Positions 1 through 10,741 of a DNA stretch of 64,000 bases are shown here, one piece after another. The DNA is taken from assembly GCA_021527695.1 (NCBI GenBank), contig JAKFAO010000012.1, positions 868,001-932,000 on the forward strand, in the 5' to 3' direction. Numbering within the stretch: the stretch's first letter is position 1; each line of letters begins with the position of its first letter. The translations under genes were made by a program, and so were the position numbers. The notes below the pieces were generated by a model. That model worked only from the letters and a program-made list of their open reading frames with translations, searched no databases and had not been told where the DNA came from. Source of the stretch: Naematelia aurantialba (lineage: Eukaryota > Basidiomycota > Tremellomycetes > Tremellales > Naemateliaceae).

Positions 1-665
1 GAGAAGGCCTGGCCCATTGATACCTGAGTGTCGAGGGAAGGAGCCCATGAGAGCAGGCCAAACCGGGTAGGCAGGAGGGTGGATGCGAAACGACCGAGGA
101 GGCGGAACACGAGTGCCGGGAGGTGGTTGATGGAGAGGTAGATGATGGTGCTTGCGAGAAGGGTGAGGAATGCATATGGCGCTAAAGGGGCCAGTAGGAT
201 GGAGAGGATCTTGGTGGTGATGTATAGAGATTGCGTCAAGATCGTCAGGGCGACCGATAGCCATGGAGGGATAGCCCAGGCATGAGAAGGTCGGGTTTTC
301 GGGGCTTTTGGCGTGGGAGGAGCTCCAGATTTGGTCCGCCTAGGAGTCAGTCGCTTAGGCGACGGCGGCACGATACGAGGCGAGGAAGCGAAGGTCCGAC
401 GTGGCGTTGTCCGAGTGCGCGAGGTGCTCGCAGGTCGCTGTCGCGTTGGCGTAGCCCTACTGAGTCCCGAGCTGGCGGAGGCGGCATCACTCCCGGCTAT
501 TGATTCTTCGGCGGCTTTGTGCGGCTCATGCTCCTCTTCCCATTCGTCCCCGCTCGACTGGATGCGCTCGTGACGACCGCGGACTCGCTGGCGAGAGGAC
601 GGGGATAAAGTTTGAGGGAATCTGCCTGGAGCTGAGGACACATCTTCCTCGTCCAGCATCGACAT
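1..665 (-). CDS. Membrane protein, N-terminal part (runs off window)
   Basis: An open frame of about 221 codons is read leftward from an ATG at 665 (protein begins MSMLDEEDVSS) to the window edge with no stop. The first ~125 residues are acidic, then Ser/Pro/Arg-rich and probably disordered. About two hydrophobic segments follow: one around WLSVALTILTQSLYITTKIL and one around APYAFLTLLASTIIYLSI. This suggests a membrane protein with a cytosolic or nucleoplasmic disordered N-terminus. I do not recognise the family. The C-terminus is missing, and introns further left cannot be excluded. It is divergent from the centrin gene; the ~300 bp between them (666-966) shows no other feature. Confidence 0.6.
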   Translation of the reverse strand, partial: MSMLDEEDVSSAPGRFPQTLSPSSRQRVRGRHERIQSSGDEWEEEHEPHKAAEESIAGSDAASASSGLSRATPTRQRPASTSRTRTTPRRTFASSPRIVPPSPKRLTPRRTKSGAPPTPKAPKTRPSHAWAIPPWLSVALTILTQSLYITTKILSILLAPLAPYAFLTLLASTIIYLSINHLPALVFRLLGRFASTLLPTRFGLLSWAPSLDTQVSMGQAF

Positions 666-966
666 GCTCCATGAGGTTATTAGAGGGTCTGGACCACCCG
701 CGGGATCCGCAGCGTCGACGTGAAGAGGGATTTACGAGAGCATGTGTTGCTACAAGATACGAATTTCTGAGGTGCAGATGTAATGTTGAACTTTTAAGAG
801 GATCGCCATGACGTTGGTCGACATTTGCAGTGGCTAGGTGGCAAAGGGGGATCGAATAAATTGCATGCCACATGTTCGTCGCGTCTGACGCGTCGACCAA
901 AGACAAAGACAACGAAAGGGTCCTACACGGTACTCAACATCTCAGCCTAGAGCTTGACCGCGCAGG

Positions 967-2056
967 ATGTCGCTGTACCCGAAAGCCAAGCCGCGCCGGC
1001 CTCCAACCATGACGAACCCCCTCGGCCCCTCTCGCCACATCAACGCCAACACCAACACCAATGCTTCCAGTGCTGGCGCAGGAGCCGGTGCCAGCCAGCT
1101 GACAGACGACCAGAGGCAGGAGATCAAAGAGGCGTTCGAGCTGTTCGATACCGACAAAGACGGGGCGATCGACTACCACGAAATGAAGGTCGCGATGCGG
1201 GCGCTGGGCTTCGACCTGAAGAAGAGCGAGGTGTTGAACCTCATGAGGGGGGTCGTGAGGGATGATACGGGGTTGGTCGAGTTTGATGGCTTCTTGCGGA
1301 TAAGTGAGTGGTTTGCTTAGTACGACTGCGGACCGCCTGAAATATGCGCACGAGGTGCACGTTGTGTGAAAGCCAAGACGCTGGAGGGCTCCTGGGCGGA
1401 ATGGGCATACGAAGCAGGCGCTGACGCTGCTTCTCTCGCTACCAAACACTCCGTCTCCCTAACCACCAACTGTACGCCAACTGTACGCCAACGTCGTCCA
1501 CCTATCTCTGACTCTCGTACTCTCGTACTCTCGTGTCCTCGCCTTTGACATCTGTCCATTTGTCCATCGTGTCCATTTCGCCCTTTCGCCTCGCCCTCAC
1601 CCGAATCACCTGTCCTATCGCCCGCCGGCTCCCCCCGCAGTGACCGACAAACTCCAATCCCGCGACCCCCTGACCGACCTCCGCCGCGCCTTTCATCTCT
1701 TCGACGACGATAACACCGGCACGATATCGCTCAAAAACCTCAAGAGGGTCGCACGGGAGCTCGGCGAGAATCTCGGCGAGGAAGAGCTGTGCGTTGGTTT
1801 TCCTGCCTGCCAGTTGGTCACGCTACCGTGTTGTCTGTGCTGACACCACGTCTTGCTTCTTTGATTCCCTTGTCTGACTTGTCCTGGACCTACCCTTCTC
1901 GCCGACGTTCATTCGTGTTTACGCCGTTGGATGCATGCTTCCGCTACGCTTCGGTCCACCACTCACAGACAAGCAATGATAGACGAGTTTGACCTGGACC
2001 AGGACGGCGAGATCAGTGAGGCCGAGTTTCTGGCCATCATGATGGACGGAGAGTGA
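967..2056 (+). CDS. CDC31: Centrin (Cdc31-type EF-hand protein)
   Basis: Three exons (967-1303, 1641-1788, 1969-2056) join in frame to a 190-residue protein. A ~45-residue Asn/Thr/Ala/Gly-rich tail precedes four EF-hands. Hand 1 has the loop [12 protein letters not shown], hand 2 is degenerate, hand 3 has [12 protein letters not shown] and hand 4 has [12 protein letters not shown]. The stretch [13 protein letters not shown] with the later [10 protein letters not shown] is typical of centrin rather than calmodulin. Centrins are Ca-binding proteins of the spindle pole body, needed for its duplication, and also take part in mRNA export and nucleotide excision repair. The length is usual for a fungal centrin. 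Intron 1 (336 nt) and intron 2 (180 nt) have GTGAGT and GTGCGT donors. The start is the first ATG in the frame. Confidence 0.93.
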
Positions 2057-2116
2057 CGACAGCTGTTTGGGATCTTTGGACATTATGCGCGTGTACTTTA
2101 GGTGATGCATCGATGC

Positions 2117-2232
2117 CGAGGTAGTGTGCTAGGACGAGGTATGTGTGCTAGGACGCGGTAGTGTGTGCTAGGACGCGGTAGTGTGTGCTAGGACGAGGCA
2201 CTGTGTGCTAGGTCGAGGTAGTGTGTGCTAGG
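2117..2232. repeat. 20-bp tandem repeat downstream of centrin
   Basis: About five to six imperfect copies of a 20-bp unit (consensus GTGTGTGCTAGGACGCGGTA) lie just 3' of the centrin stop. They differ at one to three positions. The unit has no coding meaning here. The following 2233-2929 stretch holds no gene I can support and should contain the promoter of the next gene. Confidence 0.85.
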
Positions 2233-2929
2233 GACTTTGCCTGAACCCGCAGCCGACGAGAGTCAAGCGATGACGGCGAGAACAGATACATGACGAGCAC
2301 GAGAGAATTGCTGCTCCTCTGCTGCTGCCTCTTGAGAGATGCGCACCGGCTCGGACAAATGATGCTTCGGGAGGCTGCGGCGCCGACCGCCGCCGGAACA
2401 AGACATAATATACCGGGAACGCTGCTGCCTGCTGCTGCCTGCCTGCTGCCAGCTGCTGCCGCCACCCGCCATTTCGCTGCGCGTGCTTGGGCAATTTACG
2501 TTTCGTGCCTGGCCGCAGACGTGACGTCAAGGGGCGGTGTGGAAGCCTCGGCTGCTACGCCGCCACGCGTCCTGGGCGGGTGGCGACTCCTTGGCCTGCT
2601 TTGGGCGTTTTTTTGGGTTGTCATGGCTGTACAGCTGTACACTGCAGGTTGGGATGCTGCGACCGTGGTGGGTGGTAGGTATATGAGAGAAGGAGGCTGG
2701 GTTGGAGCGCTCGCCGTCTTTGTCTTTACGTCACTGTTTCCAGACGACAACTGTATTGTCACTGACCGGGCGTTGCGGCTGTTTATAACCTTGCGCCCAT
2801 ATTCCGTATTCCACAACAAACTATTCACTCGATTGATCTACTGCGTTCCCCATCAACCATTCTCGTTCGAGATATACTCTCTGCTACACCGACCAAGCCG
2901 TCCTGAATAGCACGTACACGTCGGCGACA

Positions 2930-4056
2930 ATGGCCATCGGACCCATCCACTGCGGCACCTTCCTGCTTCTCGCAGCGACGGCGCTCCTCCTCGTAGCGAC
3001 CATCAGCGCGCCAGTGATCAAGAGCATTGGGTTTTTGAACATCCATTCGGGGTCCGATACGACCTCGTTGGGGGTGTTTGGGTACTGCATCCGTCCTGAC
3101 GTGAGTGGGATTCTCCTAAGCTCTGATTCTGTTCTCTGCCACACTCATTCGCACTCTCTCTACCTTCTGTCCCTTGTGCCGTCTGTCCGCTCGCCTTCCC
3201 TGTCCCAGTTCTCGACTTCTCCAACACATCCATTCCACTCTCTACACCGTCTGTAATCTGTCCACTTGCCTTGCCTGCCCGAGCCTCTGTCTTTTCGGAT
3301 TTTCACGGCACCTCTCGCCGCTTGTCTAATGCAGCTGACGGTCCCAGTCTGGCACCGACCAGTGCACCGGCTCCCATGTGGGATACGACATCACCGCCGT
3401 GACTGGCACCATCACGAGCTCGACCTGGGTCAACTCGCACCTCGAGGGACTGACAAAGGCGCTCATCCTGCAGCCTATCGCGTGTGGTATGTCCTCTTGC
3501 CTCTCATGTGCCGCCATCTCTTGGCTTCTGGCTAGCTATGTTTCGTAGCTGTCCAGGTTACTCTGGTTGTCTTGTTTCCCCACCTATCTATGCTTTCTGG
3601 CCGCTTTGTTTCTGGCAATGCTAACCACCTCCAGGCCTCGCGTTCTTCGCCTTCATCGTCGCGCTCTTGTCGAGCAAGCTGGGCTTCCTCTTAGCGTCCT
3701 TCCTCGCCTTGCTCGCCTTTATCGTCTCGCTCGCCGCCATGGCCGTCGACTTTGCGCTCTTCACCATCGTGCGCAACCACATCAACGACAACTCCACCAC
3801 CGCGACCGCGAGCTTCTCCACCGCCATCTGGCTCGTCCTCGCGGCCACTGTCGTGCTCTTCTTCTCCGTGTTCATCGTCTGTTTCTCGTGCGTCACCGGC
3901 AGGCGACACAGCAGGGACAACTACGGCTCCACCTCCCGCGGAGTGGCCGGCGGACAGGGGTACTATGGAAACGGGGGATACACGGGGGACGAGCCTGTGA
4001 TGGCGCAGCCAGTGGGCAAGAGGCATTTCTGGAGCAGGAACAAGGCGGTGTACTAG
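2930..4056 (+). CDS. PalI/Rim9 (SUR7-like) family tetraspan membrane protein
   Basis: Three exons (2930-3100, 3348-3486, 3635-4056) give 243 residues. An N-terminal signal-anchor (GTFLLLAATALLLVATISAP) is followed by an extracellular loop with the GYC motif (FGYCIRPDSGTDQC) typical of the SUR7/PalI group. Three more membrane segments follow (ACGLAFFAFIVALLSSKLGF, FLALLAFIVSLAAMAVDFAL, AIWLVLAATVVLFFSVFIVC). The short Gly/Tyr-rich cytosolic tail ends RNKAVY. PalI/Rim9 proteins help ambient-pH sensing through the Rim pathway at the plasma membrane, and other members mark eisosomes. Membership of the superfamily is well supported; assignment to the pH pathway itself is inference. Introns are 247 and 148 nt. 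The 748 bp after it (4057-4804) shows no gene. Confidence 0.85.
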
Positions 4057-4804
4057 GGCAGCGGCCCAAGTGAACGTGAGCGCACGAGATACACGCCGCA
4101 CTATGTAGCTGTCATGTATGAATACTGCCAATCTACAGACTGCTACGTGATAGAGCACACTCAGGCAGACTTGTGTATGGTGGACTGCGCCTGCGTGCTG
4201 AAAAGCAACCTGCACCGCAAAATGCTAATGCGGCACAAGGGTGGCAACCTGAAACGTACGAAACTGAAACGCGCCACGTGGGGCCAAGGCGGGGATGAAC
4301 GACGGCAAGTGCGCGGGGGGAAATCGAGCGGCCAACGAGGCTTGGGAGGGAATCAAACAAGCACAGCCTCGTCCTCCGACTGTCACTCGGCGGGGGCAGC
4401 GCGTTCCTCAAGCTGCGCAAGAGAACTTGCGGATCGTTGGTATTCGACATCCGCAGGCTGAGATAGACTGCCAGATCCGCTTGCGTTGGAATACTTGGGA
4501 CGGCTGAGAGAAGGCTACTGATCCAGTGGTGGTCAGTTGGAACACAAAGGAGTACTCTCGATCGAGCGCCGGCATGCCGAGAGCGTACAGTGGTTGAACA
4601 GGCATTCAAGTCTGGGGTACACTGTGAGTCCTCTCCATGACTCTCTATGGGCGATCACTGCCCCACTGGTACTCTCTAACCCAGCAACAGGTCGCTTAGA
4701 GGCCTCGTACGTGCGAAAGCCCGGATCACCGGCCAACCACACGCCCTCCAAACATATCGCAGCCATTCGTGTCCTTTCTCGGTCGTTTACACCTTATCCA
4801 CGCC

Positions 4805-7800
4805 ATGTCGTCTCCGCCTGCTCAGAACAGACGTTCCTCTCACATGCAAGTCCAAGCGATGGACACTCCACTCCCGTCGTCGTCGCCCCCTTCCCCAGAG
4901 TTCCACAACCCTCCCCCTCACCCTCCTACCCAGGACCCGGTCATACACGCTCACGAACACCACGACCCTCGCTATCGCGAACGAGAATACAATCACACTC
5001 ACGCTCACGCGCCTTCTGTCGTTCCCAACCAAGACCTTCCTGCCATGACTGACGAATACGGCCGCCCACCGCCCGAACAGTACACGCCGTCCGACCCCGT
5101 TCGGCGTCGTCGGGAACCCAGTTCGGAAGACCCGCTCCTGAGGCGACAGGATGTGGATGTCGAGGATCGGTACGAACCACCTGCCGTGCTGTACCACCAG
5201 CAGCGTCCACCGGCATCACCCCGCGAATGGTCAGACTACACCACCGACAAGCCCCCACTCGACGAACCAGACAGTCAGGGCAGATTCCTCCCTCCCTCCA
5301 GCCGTGACCTGAACTACGATGGCGGCCGTGCTAACAACCGTGACGGGAATGAACGCGAGGTGACCTACAGGCATAATCGTGGCGGAGACGGAGGCGGGGA
5401 CGGGGAGATGGTGGTACGCGAGAAGAAACACCAAACCACCGAAGTCATAGCCACGACTCGCGCGCGACGATGGTGGCTACGCATAACCTGGCTATTGACG
5501 TGGTGGATCCCCAGCTTCCTCCTCCGTAAGCTCGGGGGCATGCAACGCGCCGACGTCCGCATGGCCTGGCGCGAGAAGCTCGCCATCGTCGAGATGATCA
5601 CAACGATGTGTGGGATTGTCATCTTCTACATCATCGTCTTCGGGCGGTTGTTGTGTCCCGACTCGGCGAAGGCTTGGAACGAGACGGAACTGGCGGAACA
5701 TGCAGGCGACGACGACTACTATGCCGCCATCGCGGGAAAGGTCTATGATGTGAGTCCTTCACAGCTGCTCGTAGACGCCCTGCTGGGTTATCTGCGGGGT
5801 CTTGGGTCGAGTGGGTGGTCAAGTCACTGCGATTCAATGGCCACTCACTGGTCGAGTCATGTACCGAAGCCCTGGGTGCTGCCATCGAGAGCTGACAGCT
5901 ACAGTTCACAAACTTCTACAAAGGGCAGCATTCCGACATCCAAGCATACACCACATCCTCATCGGTCATGCTCGAGTTCGCCGGCCAGGACTTAACAGCC
6001 TACTTTCCGCCACCCATGACCATCGCCTGTCCCGGTCTCGTCACGGACGACCAGCTATCCCTCCAGCGAGCCAACTTTACTCCGCTCGTCGCGTATGCGG
6101 TGCACACTAGCGGCCCACTACAGACAATAAACGGCACCAAGCTCGACAGTATCAGCTGGTACGAGGATGATCTGCAGACTGCCCTCACGCAGTGGTACAA
6201 AGGCTCCTTCGTGTTTGACAAGGCTCAGGTGGCCTCTGGCGCCGACTCCGACTCAAAGTCAGCTCACCCTCCTCCTTGTCCTGAACGTTATTTATCCCAA
6301 CTGACCCGTTGCAGGAGCTGGGCCATATACAAGAACAAAGTATACGACTTGTCCGACTACCTGTACACGGTGCAATTCTACTCGTCCTCGTCGGGCACCG
6401 ACCTGCCCAACTACCAGTTCCTCAATTCCGATATGACCGCCCTGTTCCAGACCAACGCCGGGCAAGACATCACCAAGCAGATGAATGCGGTCCTCGCGAA
6501 ACTCGACGCGGACGATGCGACCAACCAGCTCAAGTGCCTGGACAATGCCTTCTTTCTCGGCCAGACCGATTTCCGCAAGACGCCGCGGTGCACGGTGCAG
6601 AACTACCTCTTGCTGGCATTCTCCATCGTGCTCATCTCGACCATCGTCGCAAAGTGTCCGTATTGCCCGCTACCCGCTACCCCCTATCCCTCATCACCGG
6701 TATATGCTGACAGGAACAGTCTTGGCGGCCTTGCAGCTCGGGTCCAAGCGCCAGCCGGAACTGCTGGACAAATTCGTGCTCTGCCAAGTGCCGTGTTACA
6801 CCGAAGGCGAAGAGTCGCTGCGCAAGACGATCGACTCGCTCGCCGCGCTCAGGTATGACGACAAGCGTAAACTCATCTTCATCATATGCGACGGCAACAT
6901 CATCGGGTCCGGCAACAACCAGCCCACGCCGCGTATCGTGCTGGATATTCTGGGCGTGGATCCCAAGTTGGACCCGGAGCCGCTGCTGTTCAAGAGCATC
7001 GGGGAGGGCAGCAGGCAGCTGAATTACGCCAAGGTCTATTCGGGTCTGTACGAGTTTGAGGGACACGTCGTCCCGTGAGTCGTCCGCGCTCTTTGCGACA
7101 CTACAAGTATCCAATCGGCCTCCCCGCGCTCGTCACTACTTTCAGGAATAGCTACAGAGAGGGAATGATTGAATACTGGATGGACCGCTTGACCAAAGCT
7201 GACACTACGCAGATACGTCGTGGTAGTCAAAGTCGGAAAACCCACCGAAACCTCACGACCAGGCAACAGGGGGAAACGAGACTCTCAAGTCTTGCTCATG
7301 CAGTATCTGAATCGCGTCCACTTTGACGCCCCAATGTCGCCACTCGAGCTGGAGATTTACCACCAGATGCGGAATGTTATTGGGATCGATCCGGCGTTTT
7401 ATGAGTATATCTTCCAGGTTGATGCTGATACGGTGAGCGGCGTCTCTGCCCCCCTCCCCAACAACCTTCTTCCTCCCTCTCTCCCTTGCCCCCTCTGTCC
7501 TCTGTCCCTCTGTCCTCCGCCTCTTGCACCTCTCTTCCTGTCCTCTCTACCTCTGCTTCTCCTCCCCTCTCCTCTTCTCTTGCCTGTACATTCATTCCCT
7601 TGTGGAACTAGCGATCTTTCCACCCCTGGATAACATGGTACCGGGCTGACCGTGGATAGACTGTCACTCCCGATTCGCTTAATCGGATGATCTCGTGTAC
7701 GGCAGACGATTCTCGAATTATCGGGATTTGCGGCGAAACCAAAGTCGCCAATGAGCGCGAGTCACTGACAACGATGATCCAAGTGAGATTATCCTCATCA

Positions 7801-10020
7801 CCCACTCCTGCTGACCAGCGCAGGTATACGAATACTACATCTCACATCACCTGACAAAAGCCTTCGAGTCTCTGTTTGGGTCGGTGACCTGTCTTCCCGG
7901 GTGTTTCTCGGTATACCGGATCCGCACAGCCGACCGCGGCCGACCGGTCATCATCTCCTCGCTGGTGATTGACGAGTACGCGGAGCCCAACGTGGACACA
8001 TTGCACAAGAAGAACCTCTTCTCTCTGGGCGAAGATCGGTACCTCACGACGCTGATGATGAAGCATTTCCCGACGTTCAAGATGAAGTTTACGCCGGACG
8101 CCGTAGCGCACACGATGGCACCAAGCAAGTGGAGTGTGCTGCTGAGTCAGAGGAGGCGGTGGATCAATTCGACGATTCACAATTTGGTGGAATTGCTGTT
8201 TCTCCCGGAGATGTGCGGCTTCTGTTTCTTCTCGATGCGGTTTATCGTGTTTCTCGATCTGCTAGGGACGATCGTGAGCAGCCCAGACTTCGCGTTCTTA
8301 TATGAACAAGCTGACAAACACTGTGTAGATCTTGCCAGCTACATGTGTCTACGTAAGCCGACTCTGCCTAGGACAGGAAAACGTCCTAACACTTGCTAGC
8401 TCATCTACCTCATCGTCGTGGTGGCAAGCGGCAAGGCGGCGATCCCCGTGATTTCACTCGCCATGATCGGAGCGACCTACGGTCTACAAGCAATCATATT
8501 CATCCTGAAACGGGAATTTATGCTCATTGGATGGATGGTCGTGTACATCCTCGCGTGAGTTACGTGATTTGTTGTCCACATCCGCTCCCTGACGCTGGAA
8601 CAGCATTCCCATCTACTCATTCTTCTTACCCGTCTACTCGTTCTGGTCCATGGATGATTTCAGTTGGGGTACTACACGGTCAGTAACACGCGTCCGTATC
8701 TCACTGTCGTGTCTGATGCCGCGTAGCAAAGTTGTCGGCGAAGGTAATCAGAAGACTGTGGTGTACGAAGACGACGAGCCGTTCCAAGACTCGATGATCC
8801 CGTACAAGTCATTCAAGGGTTGGTTGACCTTTCATTCGGGTTTCAAGTGGCGAAATTTGCTCACTTGATTGCAGAATACGAATCCAACGCATGGGAGACT
8901 ACCTCGCTGCACTCTGAAAAGTCCCGGGCGACCTCGCAAGGATCGGCCGCACGGACGTTACGCAACGAGCGCCGTGGGCCGGGTTACCCCGCTCCGTCGA
9001 TCCATTCATCTATCGCTAGTGACCTTCCGGCAGGCGCCGACTTTTACCGCGACTCGTCGCCTCTTGGACCGGGACACTCGTCTCGAAACCTGTGGCAGAT
9101 GGGATACGGGCCGTCCATCCGCCCGTCGAATTCTAATGCCTACCTCGGGGGCGGTGGCGACTTGGCGCACAGTCGAGTCCAATCGATGGCGGGCATGTCC
9201 ATGTGGGGCGACGGGTCGGTGTATGGTGGGCCGCCGCCATTTCTCCAGCCACAACATACCGGCCAATCGCAGTTCCTCCAGCTGCAACATACTGGTCCAG
9301 CGCCGTTTCCCCAGCATACTGGCGCATCGCCGTTCATGCCACCCATGCCGATGGGCGCATCGCCGTACCTCCAGCCGATGCATACGGGCTCCATGACCGG
9401 TATGGGCATGCCGATGAACCCGTTCAGCTCGGAGGTGTCGCTGCGGCCGCCGACGTTCTACCCGCCGTACCAGGGCCAGAATGTGATGGGCATGGGCCCC
9501 CCACGGGGGTCAGTCATGACCAATCTCGGTGGGCCAGCTAGCGTCGCAGGCGGTGGTGGCGTTGGAGGCGGTGGCGGTGATGGCATTGGCGGCGGTGCAC
9601 AGCTGCGCGGATCGACGTATTCTGTGGCGACTAGTGCTGCGGCACCCGCTGGAGGAGCGAGTGCAATGGGCGACGGAGCGGGAGCTATGGTGCCGAACGA
9701 GAAGGCTGATCCAACGGACGAAGAGGTGCTGGGCGTGTTGAGGCGGTTCTTGGCCAGCCAGGATCTGATGGCTGTGTGAGTGTGCCGGCTCGTTCTTCGA
9801 GACAGAAGACTGTCTAGGATACTCGAGCATAAGACTGTCTAGGAGACTCGAGACATAAGACTGCCTAGAACTCCAAGTGATTTCCAGAGTAAAGCTGATA
9901 TATAACAGGACAAAACGGCAGACCCGGCAGGCGCTGTTTGGACTGTTCCCTAATGCGGACCTAAAATCACGAACGGCTTGGGTCAATGAGCATATCGATA
10001 AGATTCTCAGCGAGCAATGA
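4805..10020 (+). CDS. Chitin synthase (class IV/V type) with cytochrome-b5-like and DEK_C domains
   Basis: Thirteen exons join in frame: 4805-5749, 5905-6257, 6315-6655, 6720-7074, 7213-7432, 7660-7782, 7824-8273, 8329-8352, 8400-8554, 8604-8678, 8727-8818, 8875-9775, 9909-10020. The protein is 1,381 residues. A ~215-residue disordered Pro/His/Arg-rich start precedes two membrane segments, then a cytochrome-b5-like region ([20 protein letters not shown] and a second copy near [13 protein letters not shown]). The family-2 glycosyltransferase core follows ([46 protein letters not shown], catalytic QRRRW) and then several membrane spans. A Gly/Met-rich tail ends in a DEK_C-type domain ([14 protein letters not shown] ... 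[11 protein letters not shown]). It makes chitin from UDP-GlcNAc at the plasma membrane. No myosin motor precedes it. Exon 8 is only 24 nt. An upstream GTG at 4769 is in frame, but 4805 is the first ATG. Confidence 0.93.
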
Positions 10021-10062
10021 GCGGCTGTTGGCAGACGGCGGATAGGGTGGGGAGTATCGAGA

Positions 10063-10140
10063 GGAGACGGGGGTGGAGAGTATTGCACGGGAGACGGGGG
10101 TGGAGAGTATTGCACAGGAGACGGGAATGAGAGTGTTGGA
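10063..10140. repeat. 27-bp tandem repeat between chitin synthase and bleomycin hydrolase
   Basis: Two near-perfect copies and a degenerate third copy of a 27-bp unit beginning GGAGACGGGGGTGGAGAGTA. They sit in the 721-bp intergenic region 10021-10741, where I see no gene. The right half of that region should hold the promoter of the next gene. Confidence 0.75.
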
Positions 10141-10741
10141 GAGGAAATATGGCGAGACACCATCAACGAGGGGGTCATGTTGCTTAACGGGATGGCGTAG
10201 GCGACTTGTTACGACCCAAACCTAGACCTTCGGAAACGCGTTACCATCTCACGACGACCGACCACAAAAATCATCACTTAATGACAGTGTCCGGGGACGA
10301 TTCCACTCCATTACCCCTCTGTCGCGCTGTACATGAGCACGGACCTTGCATGATGCATTGATGTTGACGATCATTCATTGATGTTGATGACAATCGCGGA
10401 TCGCGCATGATGCAACCGCTTTGCTGACTCGGCTGCCTATGCAAGAAGCTGCCTTGGCGTCTCACATGCTGCCACGTGCTGTGAGCCGGCAAAGAATCCC
10501 CCGGGCGGCCAAATCCGTGGCCACCGGCGACGCGATGCAATGTGGCGGCTGGCTGTCTTATCGCGACACAACGCTCCCTTGTTCCCTCTGTTCTCATTGT
10601 TGTACAGATTGCAATCACCAGCTACCTGCCGACCCGCTCTCTCGCCTCGAGTCACAGACCTGATCTGCCGACCTGGCCAGTAACCTCGACCACACCTGCG
10701 CAGACTTAACTTCGCCTTGCGTTATCGTCGTAGCCAGCAAC

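Noticed and set aside
2290..2910. 206-codon open frame upstream of the PalI-family gene
   Set aside because: Leu/Cys/Ala runs from GCTGCTGCC repeats, no domain, and it overlaps the promoter of a clear gene. It does not extend by splicing.
8820..8874. In-frame extension upstream of chitin synthase exon 12
   Set aside because: The stretch is the 56-nt intron (donor GTTGGT, acceptor TTGCAG). Reading through breaks the match to the conserved EYESNAWE join.
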